Assembly (NCBI GenBank): GCA_965661165.1
Contig: CBFICL010000017.1
Span: 1 to 25,593, forward strand
Length of the DNA: 25,593 bases
Source of the DNA: Hepatobacter sp965661165
Lineage (GTDB): Bacteria > Pseudomonadota > Alphaproteobacteria > Holosporales > Hepatobacteraceae
Reading direction: 5' to 3'
The position numbers were made by a program, and so were the translations under genes. Shown here one piece after another: positions 8,473-15,440 of the stretch (its first letter is position 1; each line of letters begins with the position of its first letter). The notes under the pieces are model-generated. The model was given only the letters and a program-made list of their open reading frames with translations, was not told the origin of the DNA and ran no database searches.

Positions 8473-8928
8473 CTAGTTTAGGCCATAGAGATGTTTTTCT
8501 TTCTCGTATTGTTCTTGCGCTTCCAGACAATAAACGGCTACAGGACGGGCTTTTAAGCGTTCAAGGCCGATCGGATCACCCGTGGCTTCACAAAAACCAT
8601 AAGTGCCACTTTCCAAGCGTTGAATCGCCTCGTCAATCTTCACCAGCAATTTGGCTTCACGGTCACGCGCCAAAAGCTCGGACGTCAGCTCTTCCTCAAG
8701 GGACGCATTATCCACATCATCGGGTTCATGCAGATTATCACCCTTAAGGTGCGAACATGTATCAAGAGAATGTTGCTGCAAAGAATCGCGCCACGCAATA
8801 AGCCGCCTTCTAAAATATTCTTTTTGAAGCTTATTCATGAAAGGTTCGTCGATTGTCGGCTCATAACCTTCGGGTAACTCACAAAACACAACACGTCTCT
8901 CTGCAAACAAAATATCTAGTAAATACAT
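8473..8928 (-). CDS. dksA: DksA, RNA polymerase-binding regulator (two-Cys type)
   Basis: Binds the RNA polymerase secondary channel and, with ppGpp in well-studied bacteria, adjusts transcription of ribosomal and metabolic genes. 151 residues. LPEGYEPTIDEPFMN followed by EYFRRRL is the typical alphaproteobacterial DksA start region. The coiled-coil tip motif DxxDxA is intact (D70, D73, A75). In the zinc-finger region only two of four cysteines remain: C113 and C134 are present, while the other two positions are T116 and A137 (CEATG, CLEAQ). The annotated ATG has no Shine-Dalgarno; a GTG at codon 14, after AGAGAG, would also fit the family's N-terminus. It converges on the histidine kinase with a 33-base gap. 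Confidence 0.93.
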   Translation of the reverse strand: MYLLDILFAERRVVFCELPEGYEPTIDEPFMNKLQKEYFRRRLIAWRDSLQQHSLDTCSHLKGDNLHEPDDVDNASLEEELTSELLARDREAKLLVKIDEAIQRLESGTYGFCEATGDPIGLERLKARPVAVYCLEAQEQYEKEKHLYGLN

Positions 8929-9092
8929 TTTTATGTATAATAGTTAATTATATATTTATTTATTGGTTATAATGAATGAACAACAAGATATTTCAATGCG
9001 TTATGGTCTAGAATAAAAAAACAAGCCAGGCAACGCACAAAAAAACGCTTTTTTAGGTATCCTCTGTTGCAGCGTCTTGCGGCACCTTGTGG

Positions 9093-9121
9093 TTGACAAG
9101 GGAGATAAAGCACGATACCCC
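9093..9121 (+). promoter_or_regulatory. Likely promoter of tRNA-Leu and rnd
   Basis: A perfect TTGACA -35 box at 9093-9098. The -10 is weak: TACCCC at a 17-base spacing or GATACC at 15. The tRNA begins 22 bases further on. The region 8929-9092 before it is AT-rich, holds -10-like strings on both strands, and shows no gene. Confidence 0.5.
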
Positions 9122-9142
9122 ATAAGAAACATACGTGAAACG

Positions 9143-9229
9143 GCCCAGGTGGCGGAATTGGTAGACGCGCTAGGTTCAGGTCCTAGTGAGAGCAATCTCG
9201 TGGAAGTTCGAGTCTTCTCTTGGGCACCA
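9143..9229 (+). tRNA. tRNA-Leu (anticodon CAG)
   Basis: 87 bases including an encoded CCA. The acceptor stem GCCCAGG pairs with CTTGGGC at the 3' end. The D-arm region reads GGCGGAATTGGTAGACGC. The anticodon stem is CTAGG/CCTAG around loop TTCAGGT, giving CAG at positions 34-36. A long variable arm (GAG AGCAAT CTC) marks a class II tRNA, and the T-loop is TTCGAGT. The product reads CUG codons. Ribonuclease D starts 35 bases downstream, so the tRNA may be cut from a longer transcript. Confidence 0.97.
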
Positions 9230-9264
9230 AATCACTAAACTGTTAGAGGTATTGCAGGCTTTTT

Positions 9265-9870
9265 ATGAATATTCAGCACGTCCATAACGATTTACCCGCG
9301 CCCTGGCATGGCAACTCGGTGGCTATCGACACTGAGACTATGGGTCTTAACACACAAAGAGATCGTTTGTGCTTGGTTCAGCTATCCTCCCAAGATGGCC
9401 AGCCTTATCTTGTGCAAATTCAAAAAGATGCGCCACCACCGAAGCACATGATGGCTATGCTCACCAACCCCCGTATTCTCAAGATTTTTCATTTTGCCCG
9501 TTTTGATATGGCGGCGCTATATTTTCGTTTTGGGGTAATGCCCGAGCCTGTTTATTGCACAAAAATTGCGTCAAAATTGGCACGCACCTACACCGATCGC
9601 CATGGGTTGAAAGAGTTATGCCGCGAGCTTTTAGGCACAGAAATCTCCAAATATGAGCAAACGTCGGACTGGGGGCGCGAAGACCTCACGGATGAGCAAA
9701 AACGTTATGCGGCCAAAGACGTCATTTATTTACACAACCTGAAAGACAGGCTTACCAACCTTTTGATGCGCGAAGACCGCTATGATTTGGCAGACGCGTG
9801 CTTCACCTTTTTGCCCACCCGCGTCAAATTGGATTTAAGAGGGTGGCAAGACGACATTTTTCAGCACTAG
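9265..9870 (+). CDS. rnd: Ribonuclease D-type 3'-5' exonuclease (short form)
   Basis: A DEDDy-family exoribonuclease that trims 3' ends of structured RNAs, including tRNA precursors. 201 residues. The Exo I motif AIDTETMGL carries D22 and E24; the Exo II motif contains D81 (HFARFDMAAL); the Exo III motif is YAAKD with Y148 and D152. The protein ends just after the exonuclease domain, so the C-terminal HRDC domains of E. coli RNase D are absent, as in the short alphaproteobacterial form. ATG 9265 is the only start that keeps the full first strand; a weak GCAGG lies upstream. The placement directly after tRNA-Leu fits a tRNA maturation role. No terminator is obvious after it. Confidence 0.93.
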   Translation: MNIQHVHNDLPAPWHGNSVAIDTETMGLNTQRDRLCLVQLSSQDGQPYLVQIQKDAPPPKHMMAMLTNPRILKIFHFARFDMAALYFRFGVMPEPVYCTKIASKLARTYTDRHGLKELCRELLGTEISKYEQTSDWGREDLTDEQKRYAAKDVIYLHNLKDRLTNLLMREDRYDLADACFTFLPTRVKLDLRGWQDDIFQH

Positions 9871-9930
9871 TATCCCGTTTCCTCATCCCTGATGTTTCCC
9901 TTAGGCTCACATAACAAATCACCCGGCATG

Positions 9931-10191
9931 TCAAGCACACGGCTGAAATAATCTGGGAGGTTTATAGGCATCAGAGCTGAGAGATCTCAAATGCGTAAGA
10001 AAGGTGGTGTTCTTAGGCTTGACCTCTTCGTCACAGGTTGCCAAACGCTCTTCCCCTTCTAAGGAGGGCTGAACCTCCACAAGGTTTTCAAGATCTGCAT
10101 AAAAATGAACCTTGTCTTTGCTCGCCTTGGCAGCGTGTAAAGGCCAACCTCTCACGTTCTTTTCTAACGGATTCCCCTGCAAAACCAGCAT
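9931..10191 (-). CDS. Small hypothetical protein
   Basis: An 86-codon frame that I do not recognise. It encodes a soluble, mixed-charge protein without a signal peptide, beginning MLVLQGNPLEKN and ending PPRLFQPCA. Support comes from its front: a G-rich ribosome-binding-like run (TAGGGGGG) directly before the ATG and a TATACT -10-like box at 10213-10208. Nothing overlaps it on the other strand. It is downstream of the 10351-11139 gene on the same strand but separated by about 160 bases and a hairpin. It could be a chance frame or a remnant. Confidence 0.42.
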   Translation of the reverse strand: MLVLQGNPLEKNVRGWPLHAAKASKDKVHFYADLENLVEVQPSLEGEERLATCDEEVKPKNTTFLTHLRSLSSDAYKPPRLFQPCA

Positions 10192-10207
10192 ACCCCCCTA
10201 CCCCCAG

Positions 10208-10213
10208 AGTATA
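10208..10213 (-). promoter_or_regulatory. Possible -10 box before the 10191 gene
   Basis: TATACT on the minus strand, 16 bases before the ATG. I see no good -35 partner at 16-18 bases. Confidence 0.3.
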
Positions 10214-10303
10214 AAAAACAGAAACTGCATAAAAAAGAAAAAATGCGTGTCATCTTAAGCACTTCTAGACTTTTCATGATGAGGGCCCTTATGCGACAAT
10301 ATA

Positions 10304-10325
10304 TTCTTGTGTCCATAGACAAGAA
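10304..10325. terminator. Hairpin downstream of the 10351 gene
   Basis: Perfect 7-bp stem TTCTTGT/ACAAGAA with an 8-base loop, 26 bases past the minus-strand stop. A weaker CTAAC/GTTAG stem followed by TTTT lies between it and the stop on the minus strand. There is no long T-tract after the main stem, so termination is only possible. Confidence 0.3.
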
Positions 10326-10350
10326 AAGCTAACCATAACATGCCCGTTCG

Positions 10351-11139
10351 TTAGTTCTTTTGGGTACTGTGCATGCGCATCAACCATTCCTTATAAGACG
10401 ATAACCCAGATTGGGTCTTTATAATATAAATGATGTAAAGCTTAGCTTGCGCAAGCTGACCGTCTATGCCTTGAAGGTTACTGAGGAAAGACAGTTCTTC
10501 TTCTGTAAGCACTGGTCGACCTTTGGTGGCTTTGAGTGTAGCCTCCTTTGTTTTGATAGCCGCCATACGATTATAAAACATGTGACGAATCTTGTTGTGC
10601 TCCACATCGAGAAACACGCGCTGCAATGATTCGTCACCCATAAAATGCCATCGATAGTTAAAGGGCTCTTCTTTGGTGAGCCTCTCTTTTCGCTTGACCA
10701 GCTGTGTGTCTACAAACTCGGTAAACCGCAAAAGCATGACACGGCCCAGCAGGCCCTCTTGCCATCCTTTGGGCATGGGGACATTCAAGGCATAAAGAGG
10801 TCTGAGGGGTTCTTTCTGCAGTTGATTGTCAATCTTTTCAACATCGACATTCGCTTCTCTCGCATAAATATTCCACAGGTCATGATTCGTCAGACACGTG
10901 TAATCCACAGATCCCTGACGCATGGCAACCAGAGAAAAACAAATACAGGCGTTAAGGCACACCCAGCACCACGCACGCCCTAACCAGCGCAGGCAGTGCA
11001 GGAATAATAGGGGTTGCTTACGCCAGAGGTCCTCCCCTTTTTTATAGGCAAAGCTCACAGAAATGGATCCTGCGTGTTTATTACCCATGAGGTTAGCGCG
11101 AAGAGGTAAAGGGTTGATGTCGGGAGATTCCATTATCAT
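10351..11139 (-). CDS. Membrane-anchored protein, unknown function
   Basis: 262 residues, not recognised. I set the start at ATG 11139 because GGGAGG lies six bases upstream; the frame is open a few codons further to a TTG. About 45 mostly polar residues precede one strongly hydrophobic segment (about 46-69, LLFLHCLRWLGRAWCWVCLN), rich in Cys and Trp. This suggests a signal anchor with the rest outside the cytoplasm. Alternatively the true start is just before the hydrophobic segment and it acts as a signal peptide. The remainder is helical and charged, with a hydrophobic patch near the end (AKLYIIYIIKTQSGL). It begins 43 bases after the stop of the 11183-11788 gene on the same strand, so the two are probably co-transcribed. 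Confidence 0.68.
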   Translation of the reverse strand: MIMESPDINPLPLRANLMGNKHAGSISVSFAYKKGEDLWRKQPLLFLHCLRWLGRAWCWVCLNACICFSLVAMRQGSVDYTCLTNHDLWNIYAREANVDVEKIDNQLQKEPLRPLYALNVPMPKGWQEGLLGRVMLLRFTEFVDTQLVKRKERLTKEEPFNYRWHFMGDESLQRVFLDVEHNKIRHMFYNRMAAIKTKEATLKATKGRPVLTEEELSFLSNLQGIDGQLAQAKLYIIYIIKTQSGLSSYKEWLMRMHSTQKN

Positions 11140-11182
11140 GGACACCCTCCCAAGCAACACGCCTTCGCCTCAACCCTCTTGG

Positions 11183-11788
11183 TTATTCAGCGATATATTC
11201 TTGAACCCACAGATCATAGGGCAAAAGCTGACCCGCATTTTGCGGAGCATCTTCGGGCTCTGGTTCCGCATGCGCGAGATACTGAAATAAAGTATCATAA
11301 AATCCTAAAGACGCATCCTCTGCCTCATTTCTGAGAGCTTCATTAGAAGCCCGCACCTCATCAGCAACATCTTCTCCTGCCAGGTTGACTGTCCACGCAT
11401 CAAGGTATGTGGATCGGTCCTCAAGGTCCTTATACATTTGCCAGTTGGCCAGCAAACTTTGGTCTTGGATAAGCTGATTGATATCACCATAGCCAGCCCT
11501 TATCGCAAATGAAGAATCATTGATTCCATGGAGGATATGACGACGTAAATCTTCTCGGATCAAATCCCGTTTAACGTTATCCGCTAAAGCATCAGGGCGT
11601 GCCCACATAACATGTGTAAAATCATGAACATTATCAGGGACGGCAGGCCTCATATTCGCCCCATAGACCCCATCAAACGCCTCATCTGTTAACAAAGACA
11701 GCTCAGCAGGGTGTGCTTTTAGAAAAGACCCAAACCCAGCACTCAACGCACAGAAAACACCCACCAAAACGACATAAATATACCTCAT
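11183..11788 (-). CDS. Exported hypothetical protein
   Basis: 201 residues, not recognised. It starts MRYIYVVLVGVFCALSAGFG, a clear signal peptide ending near residue 20-26. The mature part is acidic, with many Asp, Glu and Ala residues, and probably helical; it ends in an acidic Pro-rich stretch (AEPEPEDAP) and LWVQEYIAE. GGAG precedes the ATG. A strong promoter-like element with the shared TTGACA/GGCA pattern lies 39-68 bases upstream. The membrane-anchored gene at 10351-11139 follows 43 bases later, suggesting a two-gene unit. Weak resemblance to that partner (RRHILHGIN against IRHMFYNRM, and similar C-terminal ends) may mean distant paralogy, but this is a guess. Confidence 0.75.
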   Translation of the reverse strand: MRYIYVVLVGVFCALSAGFGSFLKAHPAELSLLTDEAFDGVYGANMRPAVPDNVHDFTHVMWARPDALADNVKRDLIREDLRRHILHGINDSSFAIRAGYGDINQLIQDQSLLANWQMYKDLEDRSTYLDAWTVNLAGEDVADEVRASNEALRNEAEDASLGFYDTLFQYLAHAEPEPEDAPQNAGQLLPYDLWVQEYIAE

Positions 11789-11826
11789 GACACGATAACT
11801 CCGTTTAACTTCACACTCTGCTCCTT

Positions 11827-11856
11827 ATTATCTCCTTTTTTGTGCCATAATGTCAA
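11827..11856 (-). promoter_or_regulatory. Promoter-like element, shared TTGACA/GGCA type
   Basis: On the minus strand CTTTATTGACA (TTGACA at 11856-11851) is followed four bases later by GGCA, and by GATAAT at an 18-base spacing (11832-11827). It lies 39 bases before the ATG at 11788 and matches the blocks before the genes starting at 14362 and 15405. Confidence 0.65.
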
Positions 11857-11949
11857 TAAAGGGGTTAACTTTCAAAAGCTTAACCTTTGACAATCTGAAT
11901 AGTGATGGTATTGGCATGCGCTTTGTATGATAAAGATAAAGATGGTGCG

Positions 11950-11977
11950 ACCTCATGTGAGGTATCAGGTGTATAAT
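11950..11977 (+). promoter_or_regulatory. TATAAT box with 14-bp palindrome upstream
   Basis: TATAAT at 11972-11977, 14 bases before the ATG at 11992, so the leader would be very short. Just upstream, 11950-11963 is ACCTCA-TG-TGAGGT, a perfect inverted repeat lying over the expected -35 position, as an operator would. No clear -35 consensus is present. Confidence 0.45.
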
Positions 11978-11991
11978 AGGGTAGATGGGTT

Positions 11992-12414
11992 ATGATGTAT
12001 CGCTATGCCTTTGGTGTCTTCTGTGCAGGTTTATGGGTGGTTCACACAGCCCTTGCAGATCCTGGTGCGGCACAAGGAGCAAGCCACGCCGCTTCTGGGC
12101 AGAACGTGGCGCCTGGTCCTCATGTCACCAGCGGGCCTTTACCGCCAACCCCGAACGCCCATAAGTATCAACACCATGTAGACCATGCATCCAAGCATGC
12201 AGACACAGCACACCAGGCTTATGGCGCGGCGTCTCAAGCTTATGCACAATCCAAAGAACAGCAGACAAGCACGGAAGACGGTGGCAAGAAAAAGAAAAAA
12301 CTTGATGGCAAATCAGCGGCTGTGGGCGCAGGTGCTATGGCTGCATTCATTGCCATTGCCAATGCGCAAAAGGATGCCACGCCTGCTGAAGGAGAAGGCG
12401 GAGGCGGAGAATAA
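11992..12414 (+). CDS. Exported Ala/His-rich low-complexity protein
   Basis: 140 residues, not recognised. A signal peptide (MMYRYAFGVFCAGLWVVHTALA, likely cleaved after ALA at 20-22) is followed by an Ala/Gly/Pro/His-rich region. A segment with repeated His (HKYQHHVDHASKHADTAHQ) comes next, then a Lys run (GGKKKKKLDGK), a short Ala-rich hydrophobic stretch (about residues 107-124) and a Gly/Glu tail. The hydrophobic stretch could be a weak membrane helix or a glycine-zipper-like segment. It is the only plus-strand gene in the 9.9-15.4 kb block and diverges from the 11788 gene. ATG 11995 is an equally good start. A shadow frame exists in a different phase, but signal peptide and composition favour this one. 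Confidence 0.65.
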   Translation: MMYRYAFGVFCAGLWVVHTALADPGAAQGASHAASGQNVAPGPHVTSGPLPPTPNAHKYQHHVDHASKHADTAHQAYGAASQAYAQSKEQQTSTEDGGKKKKKLDGKSAAVGAGAMAAFIAIANAQKDATPAEGEGGGGE

Positions 12415-12584
12415 ATCCTCCAGAAGCACACCCTCCTTTCTCATCATCGTTTGCGTTTATCTCTCTAAACGCGCGAGGCATTGTTGCCAGGGTAAGCTGT
12501 GGATGGATGGTGATTGCCACGCCACCTAAGCTAGTGCATATGTGTGAAAGAACGTGATAATCACCCAACGCCCAAGGTGCAGAT

Positions 12585-13343
12585 TTAGGGGGCATACTTT
12601 TGACGTATCACCTCACGGTCAAGCATGCGCAAGTGACCCTCCAGCTTTTTAAGATCTGCTGCCGTGAGTGTGCCTTTGTTTTCCTGCTGCATAAAGGGCA
12701 ATCTTCGTACAGACAAAAGATCTTTCAGCAAAATTTGATAATTCAAAAGCTTAAGATGGCCTTCTTGCAATGCATGATAAGTCACATATAACACCTCCAT
12801 CTTCTTTTTCATCATTTCTGAGCTCGCTTGGAAAGCCTCGACAATGTTGAAGAGAATATTAGACGTCCACATCATTTCTTCGTTTTTGTTATTAAAGATC
12901 AGGGATACCGCATCTTGGGCACTTTTCATGGTTGATTCATAATCTTCTAGCGCAGCTTGAAAATCGTTAAACTTTGCCTGATTTTTACGTTTGAGCACAT
13001 CAAAAGAGTGATGCAATTTTGCCAGTGTTTGCTTAAGATTTTTTTCAAACCTTTTGTAGCTGTGCTTCAAGCGCTCGTGATCCTCTGCATGGGCCCCCTC
13101 TTCATCCGGGTGCCCCACATTCACCAGAACAGCGTCACCTTCCTCTCGCGTGGAAATCTCTGGTTCATGATGAGCGTCTTGCACGGGCCTATGATGAACG
13201 GCCGGTCCATGGCCAGTAAATATATGAGGCTTATGAAAGCGAACCGGTCGATGGTCATGAAATCGGAGATCACCGTGCAGCCACGAAGCGCTTCCTAACC
13301 AAGCCCCCACACACATCACCCCCAGAACCACAGGTCGATACAT
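12585..13343 (-). CDS. Exported His-rich coiled-coil protein
   Basis: 252 residues, not recognised. The start at ATG 13343 directly follows GGGAGGGTGT; a GTG four codons earlier would sit on that ribosome-binding sequence. A signal peptide (MYRPVVLGVMCVGAWLGSASW) is followed by about 40 residues unusually rich in His and Pro (HDHRPVRFHKPH, then GHGPAVHHRPVQDAHHEPE). The rest is long charged helix, coiled-coil-like from about residue 90 (LKHSYKRFEKNLKQTLAKL) to the end, with a Met-rich stretch near 160-190. The His-rich segment could bind metal, but this is inference. It converges on the 11992-12414 gene; the 170-base space between them shows no clear terminator. A TTAACC/GATAAT promoter lies upstream. 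Confidence 0.75.
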   Translation of the reverse strand: MYRPVVLGVMCVGAWLGSASWLHGDLRFHDHRPVRFHKPHIFTGHGPAVHHRPVQDAHHEPEISTREEGDAVLVNVGHPDEEGAHAEDHERLKHSYKRFEKNLKQTLAKLHHSFDVLKRKNQAKFNDFQAALEDYESTMKSAQDAVSLIFNNKNEEMMWTSNILFNIVEAFQASSEMMKKKMEVLYVTYHALQEGHLKLLNYQILLKDLLSVRRLPFMQQENKGTLTAADLKKLEGHLRMLDREVIRQKYAP

Positions 13344-13399
13344 ACACCCTCCCACAAAAAAACACGCATAAACAATAGGTTAACGCTTACGTCTCTATT

Positions 13400-13428
13400 A
13401 TTATCTTTTTTTGCTATTTTTTGGTTAA
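13400..13428 (-). promoter_or_regulatory. Likely promoter of the 12585-13343 gene
   Basis: On the minus strand TTAACC (13428-13423) and GATAAT (13405-13400) are separated by 17 bases, in an A-rich spacer. It lies 56 bases before the ATG. It lacks TTGACA but resembles the -10 used at 11832-11827. Confidence 0.5.
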
Positions 13429-13705
13429 GGGGCGCCCCAAGCCCTGGGACATGCCTCTGGGGTGTGCACCTTAAGTTGTGCGTTCTAATGACCCCATTTC
13501 ACGTATGGTTCGCATTGATAGAGACGTTATGAGATAACGCTTGTATGCCATTTTTAGGCATAACCTTTTCAGGTGTAAACTATGTAGACGAGTTCTTTGT
13601 AAGGGGGTGTCGTTAGGGGGGGCCTTTTGCAGGGCGCTGTCTTTTCGCAGCGTGATGCCTTTCAGGTGTTTGTGAACCCCCCGACCCCATCTTGAGAAGG
13701 CAGGA
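13429..13705. other. Intergenic region with several hairpins
   Basis: No gene is visible. It holds a perfect CGTTAT/ATAACG inverted repeat with a 3-base loop (13525-13539), ATGCC/GGCAT around 7 bases (13545-13561), and CGCTG/CAGCG around 8 bases (13635-13652). TTTCAGGTGT occurs twice (near 13567 and 13660). The CGCTG stem may help end the minus-strand transcript from 14362, but no T-tract follows. A small RNA is possible but not supported beyond structure. Confidence 0.4.
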
Positions 13706-14362
13706 TCAGTCTTTCTCCCCCACCAAATAACTATTCACACCTGCAAGCAAGGCTTTCATATACTTCCCAAACGCTTCCTCGTCTTGAGCACCTTTCACAC
13801 ACTCCGGTTCCTCAGCTAACTTGTGCATTATGGATATCTCAGGATAGTTTTTCACAAAACCATCGACTTCAGCCCACAAGCTGACATACATCGCGTGCAT
13901 ACTTTCTTCATAGGGATCCATATGATCGACAATGGCACCCAAGTCATCGGCCGGTTTCTGCATCTTATCAATCTCTTCGCTCTTTTTCGCCCTGTCTTCA
14001 TCAGAAAGTGTTGGCAAGGGGTTGTTGTCATCGGCGATAAGCCTACCTTTTAACGCCTCTTCCCCTTCTTCCGCACCCCGTCGATAGTTAGCGGAGACTT
14101 CGCGCGCAAAAGCTTGTACCTCTTGACGTCGTTTTTCGTGTTCGGGCTGCCTGCGGATGATCACTTCAATCTTGTTAAGAAGGTCGCACCACTCTCTGTG
14201 AACCTTCTGCTTTGCCTCATCTGCGTCTTGAGGCAACGCCTGCCGCATCTCATCCCAAGCAAAAACCTGATCGGGATCGCCCCCATAGGCCCGTGGCGGG
14301 AACGTCACAACGGCCACCATACCGTGCAGCCACACAACAGAAAGAAAAACCCGCCAACACAT
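13706..14362 (-). CDS. Exported hypothetical helical protein
   Basis: 218 residues, not recognised. The start is ATG 14362, with AGGGGG seven bases upstream; a GTG one codon earlier is the alternative. A signal peptide (MCWRVFLSVVWLHGMVAVVTF, cleavage likely near RAYG) precedes an acidic, Glu/Asp/Lys-rich, probably all-helical mature part. It contains two Cys (in HREWCDLL and EPECVKG) that could form a disulfide outside the cytoplasm. It ends NSYLVGEKD. The shared TTGACA/GGCA promoter-like block lies 37-64 bases upstream. It is flanked by other exported unknowns on the same strand, each with its own promoter, so it appears to be a separate transcription unit. Confidence 0.75.
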   Translation of the reverse strand: MCWRVFLSVVWLHGMVAVVTFPPRAYGGDPDQVFAWDEMRQALPQDADEAKQKVHREWCDLLNKIEVIIRRQPEHEKRRQEVQAFAREVSANYRRGAEEGEEALKGRLIADDNNPLPTLSDEDRAKKSEEIDKMQKPADDLGAIVDHMDPYEESMHAMYVSLWAEVDGFVKNYPEISIMHKLAEEPECVKGAQDEEAFGKYMKALLAGVNSYLVGEKD

Positions 14363-14398
14363 CACTTAACCCCCTTTTTGATCATACGCTTCACGGGC

Positions 14399-14426
14399 AT
14401 GGTAGAATATTTTGCCTTTTTGTCAA
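14399..14426 (-). promoter_or_regulatory. Promoter-like element, shared TTGACA/GGCA type
   Basis: On the minus strand CTTTATTGACA (TTGACA at 14426-14421), four bases, GGCA, then a weak TACCAT at a 16-base spacing (14404-14399). It precedes the exported gene starting at 14362. Confidence 0.55.
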
Positions 14427-14490
14427 TAAAGCCTCACAACAAGCCTTGTCAGCAACCCCGCTCTTGAGTTTGCACATCACGACGTCAAGA

Positions 14491-15405
14491 TCAGCCTTGT
14501 TCAGTCTTCTTCGGCAGAGAATCTTGTGCCAACGCCTTTATGATGCCAAGCACTTCCAGCGTACACTCCTCCATCTTAACGATTTGCTTTTCTTTTTTTA
14601 TTGGGTCTCTTTCTTCGGAGAATTTTGTAAGCGCTTCTTGATGTTCCGTATATTTTTCTTGGATGGTTTTCAGACGTTGCTCCGCTTCCTTTGCTGCGTT
14701 AAGATGTTGGCTAATTATCGGAAGCAAATCTTTTTTAAGAGTGGTAAGGGAATTACCTACAGCCTCCATGCCTTCCAACACAAAATCTGATACGCCCTCT
14801 TTGCGCTGTGGTAGGGATGAGGGGTCATAAGCCTCAAGGGGTTCTTTCTCATCAGACGCGTTTGAGCATTTTTCTGGGTCTTGCCCTTCATACCCTTTAT
14901 ATCTTGACCTAAACGCAGCAAAGACATCACACCATACAAGCAGAAGCTCTTGAGGAAAATAACATTCTGTTTCATTCAAAAATCTGTCTAATTTTGCTAT
15001 ATGTGATAGTGACTCTGCTTCACTGAGTCCTTCCAAGTCTTGTTTGTCTTGTAAACTTATGGCCTTGAGTCGTAAGCATAAACTGGTGAATAAAGAAATC
15101 CCCTCACGTTTGTTTTTTTTGGCATACGCCTCTATCGTGTTTATACGTGTTTTTGCCTTTCCCTTTTTCTCTTCCTCTGTCCACAGGAGTGGATCTCCAT
15201 GAAAATCTTGGTGTGATGGGAGGGATCGCCTCACCGTCGTTCTTCTTGACAAAACAGAAGAGTCATAAGAAGATGCTGAATCCTTGGCTGAATCTGCACC
15301 TCGTGCCCCGTGGGCCCATAAAAACAGGCTGAGCAAGGCGCCACCTAAGAAAACGATCCCCCGCGCGCCCCTTACAGGCATCTGCACGTTCATAAGCATG
15401 GTCAT
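14491..15405 (-). CDS. Exported helical protein, unknown function
   Basis: 304 residues, not recognised. The start at ATG 15405 is set by AAGGAG eight bases upstream; the frame runs open 16 codons further but without such a site. MTMLMNVQMPVRGARG leads into a hydrophobic core (IVFLGGALLSLFLWAHG), with likely cleavage near ARGA. The mature part is Ser-rich at first, then long charged helices, including a coiled-coil-like stretch around residues 220-285 (HLNAAKEAEQRLKTIQEK). A few Cys residues are scattered through the middle. A TTGACA/GGCA promoter-like block lies upstream. It follows pepA on the same strand, but a GC-rich hairpin between them argues for separate transcription. Confidence 0.75.
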   Translation of the reverse strand: MTMLMNVQMPVRGARGIVFLGGALLSLFLWAHGARGADSAKDSASSYDSSVLSRRTTVRRSLPSHQDFHGDPLLWTEEEKKGKAKTRINTIEAYAKKNKREGISLFTSLCLRLKAISLQDKQDLEGLSEAESLSHIAKLDRFLNETECYFPQELLLVWCDVFAAFRSRYKGYEGQDPEKCSNASDEKEPLEAYDPSSLPQRKEGVSDFVLEGMEAVGNSLTTLKKDLLPIISQHLNAAKEAEQRLKTIQEKYTEHQEALTKFSEERDPIKKEKQIVKMEECTLEVLGIIKALAQDSLPKKTEQG

Positions 15406-15440
15406 AATCTTTTCTCCTTCCCACACACACCAATCGCTGC

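Noticed and set aside
9001..9195. 64-codon minus-strand frame over the tRNA
   Set aside because: It overlaps the tRNA-Leu gene and its promoter.
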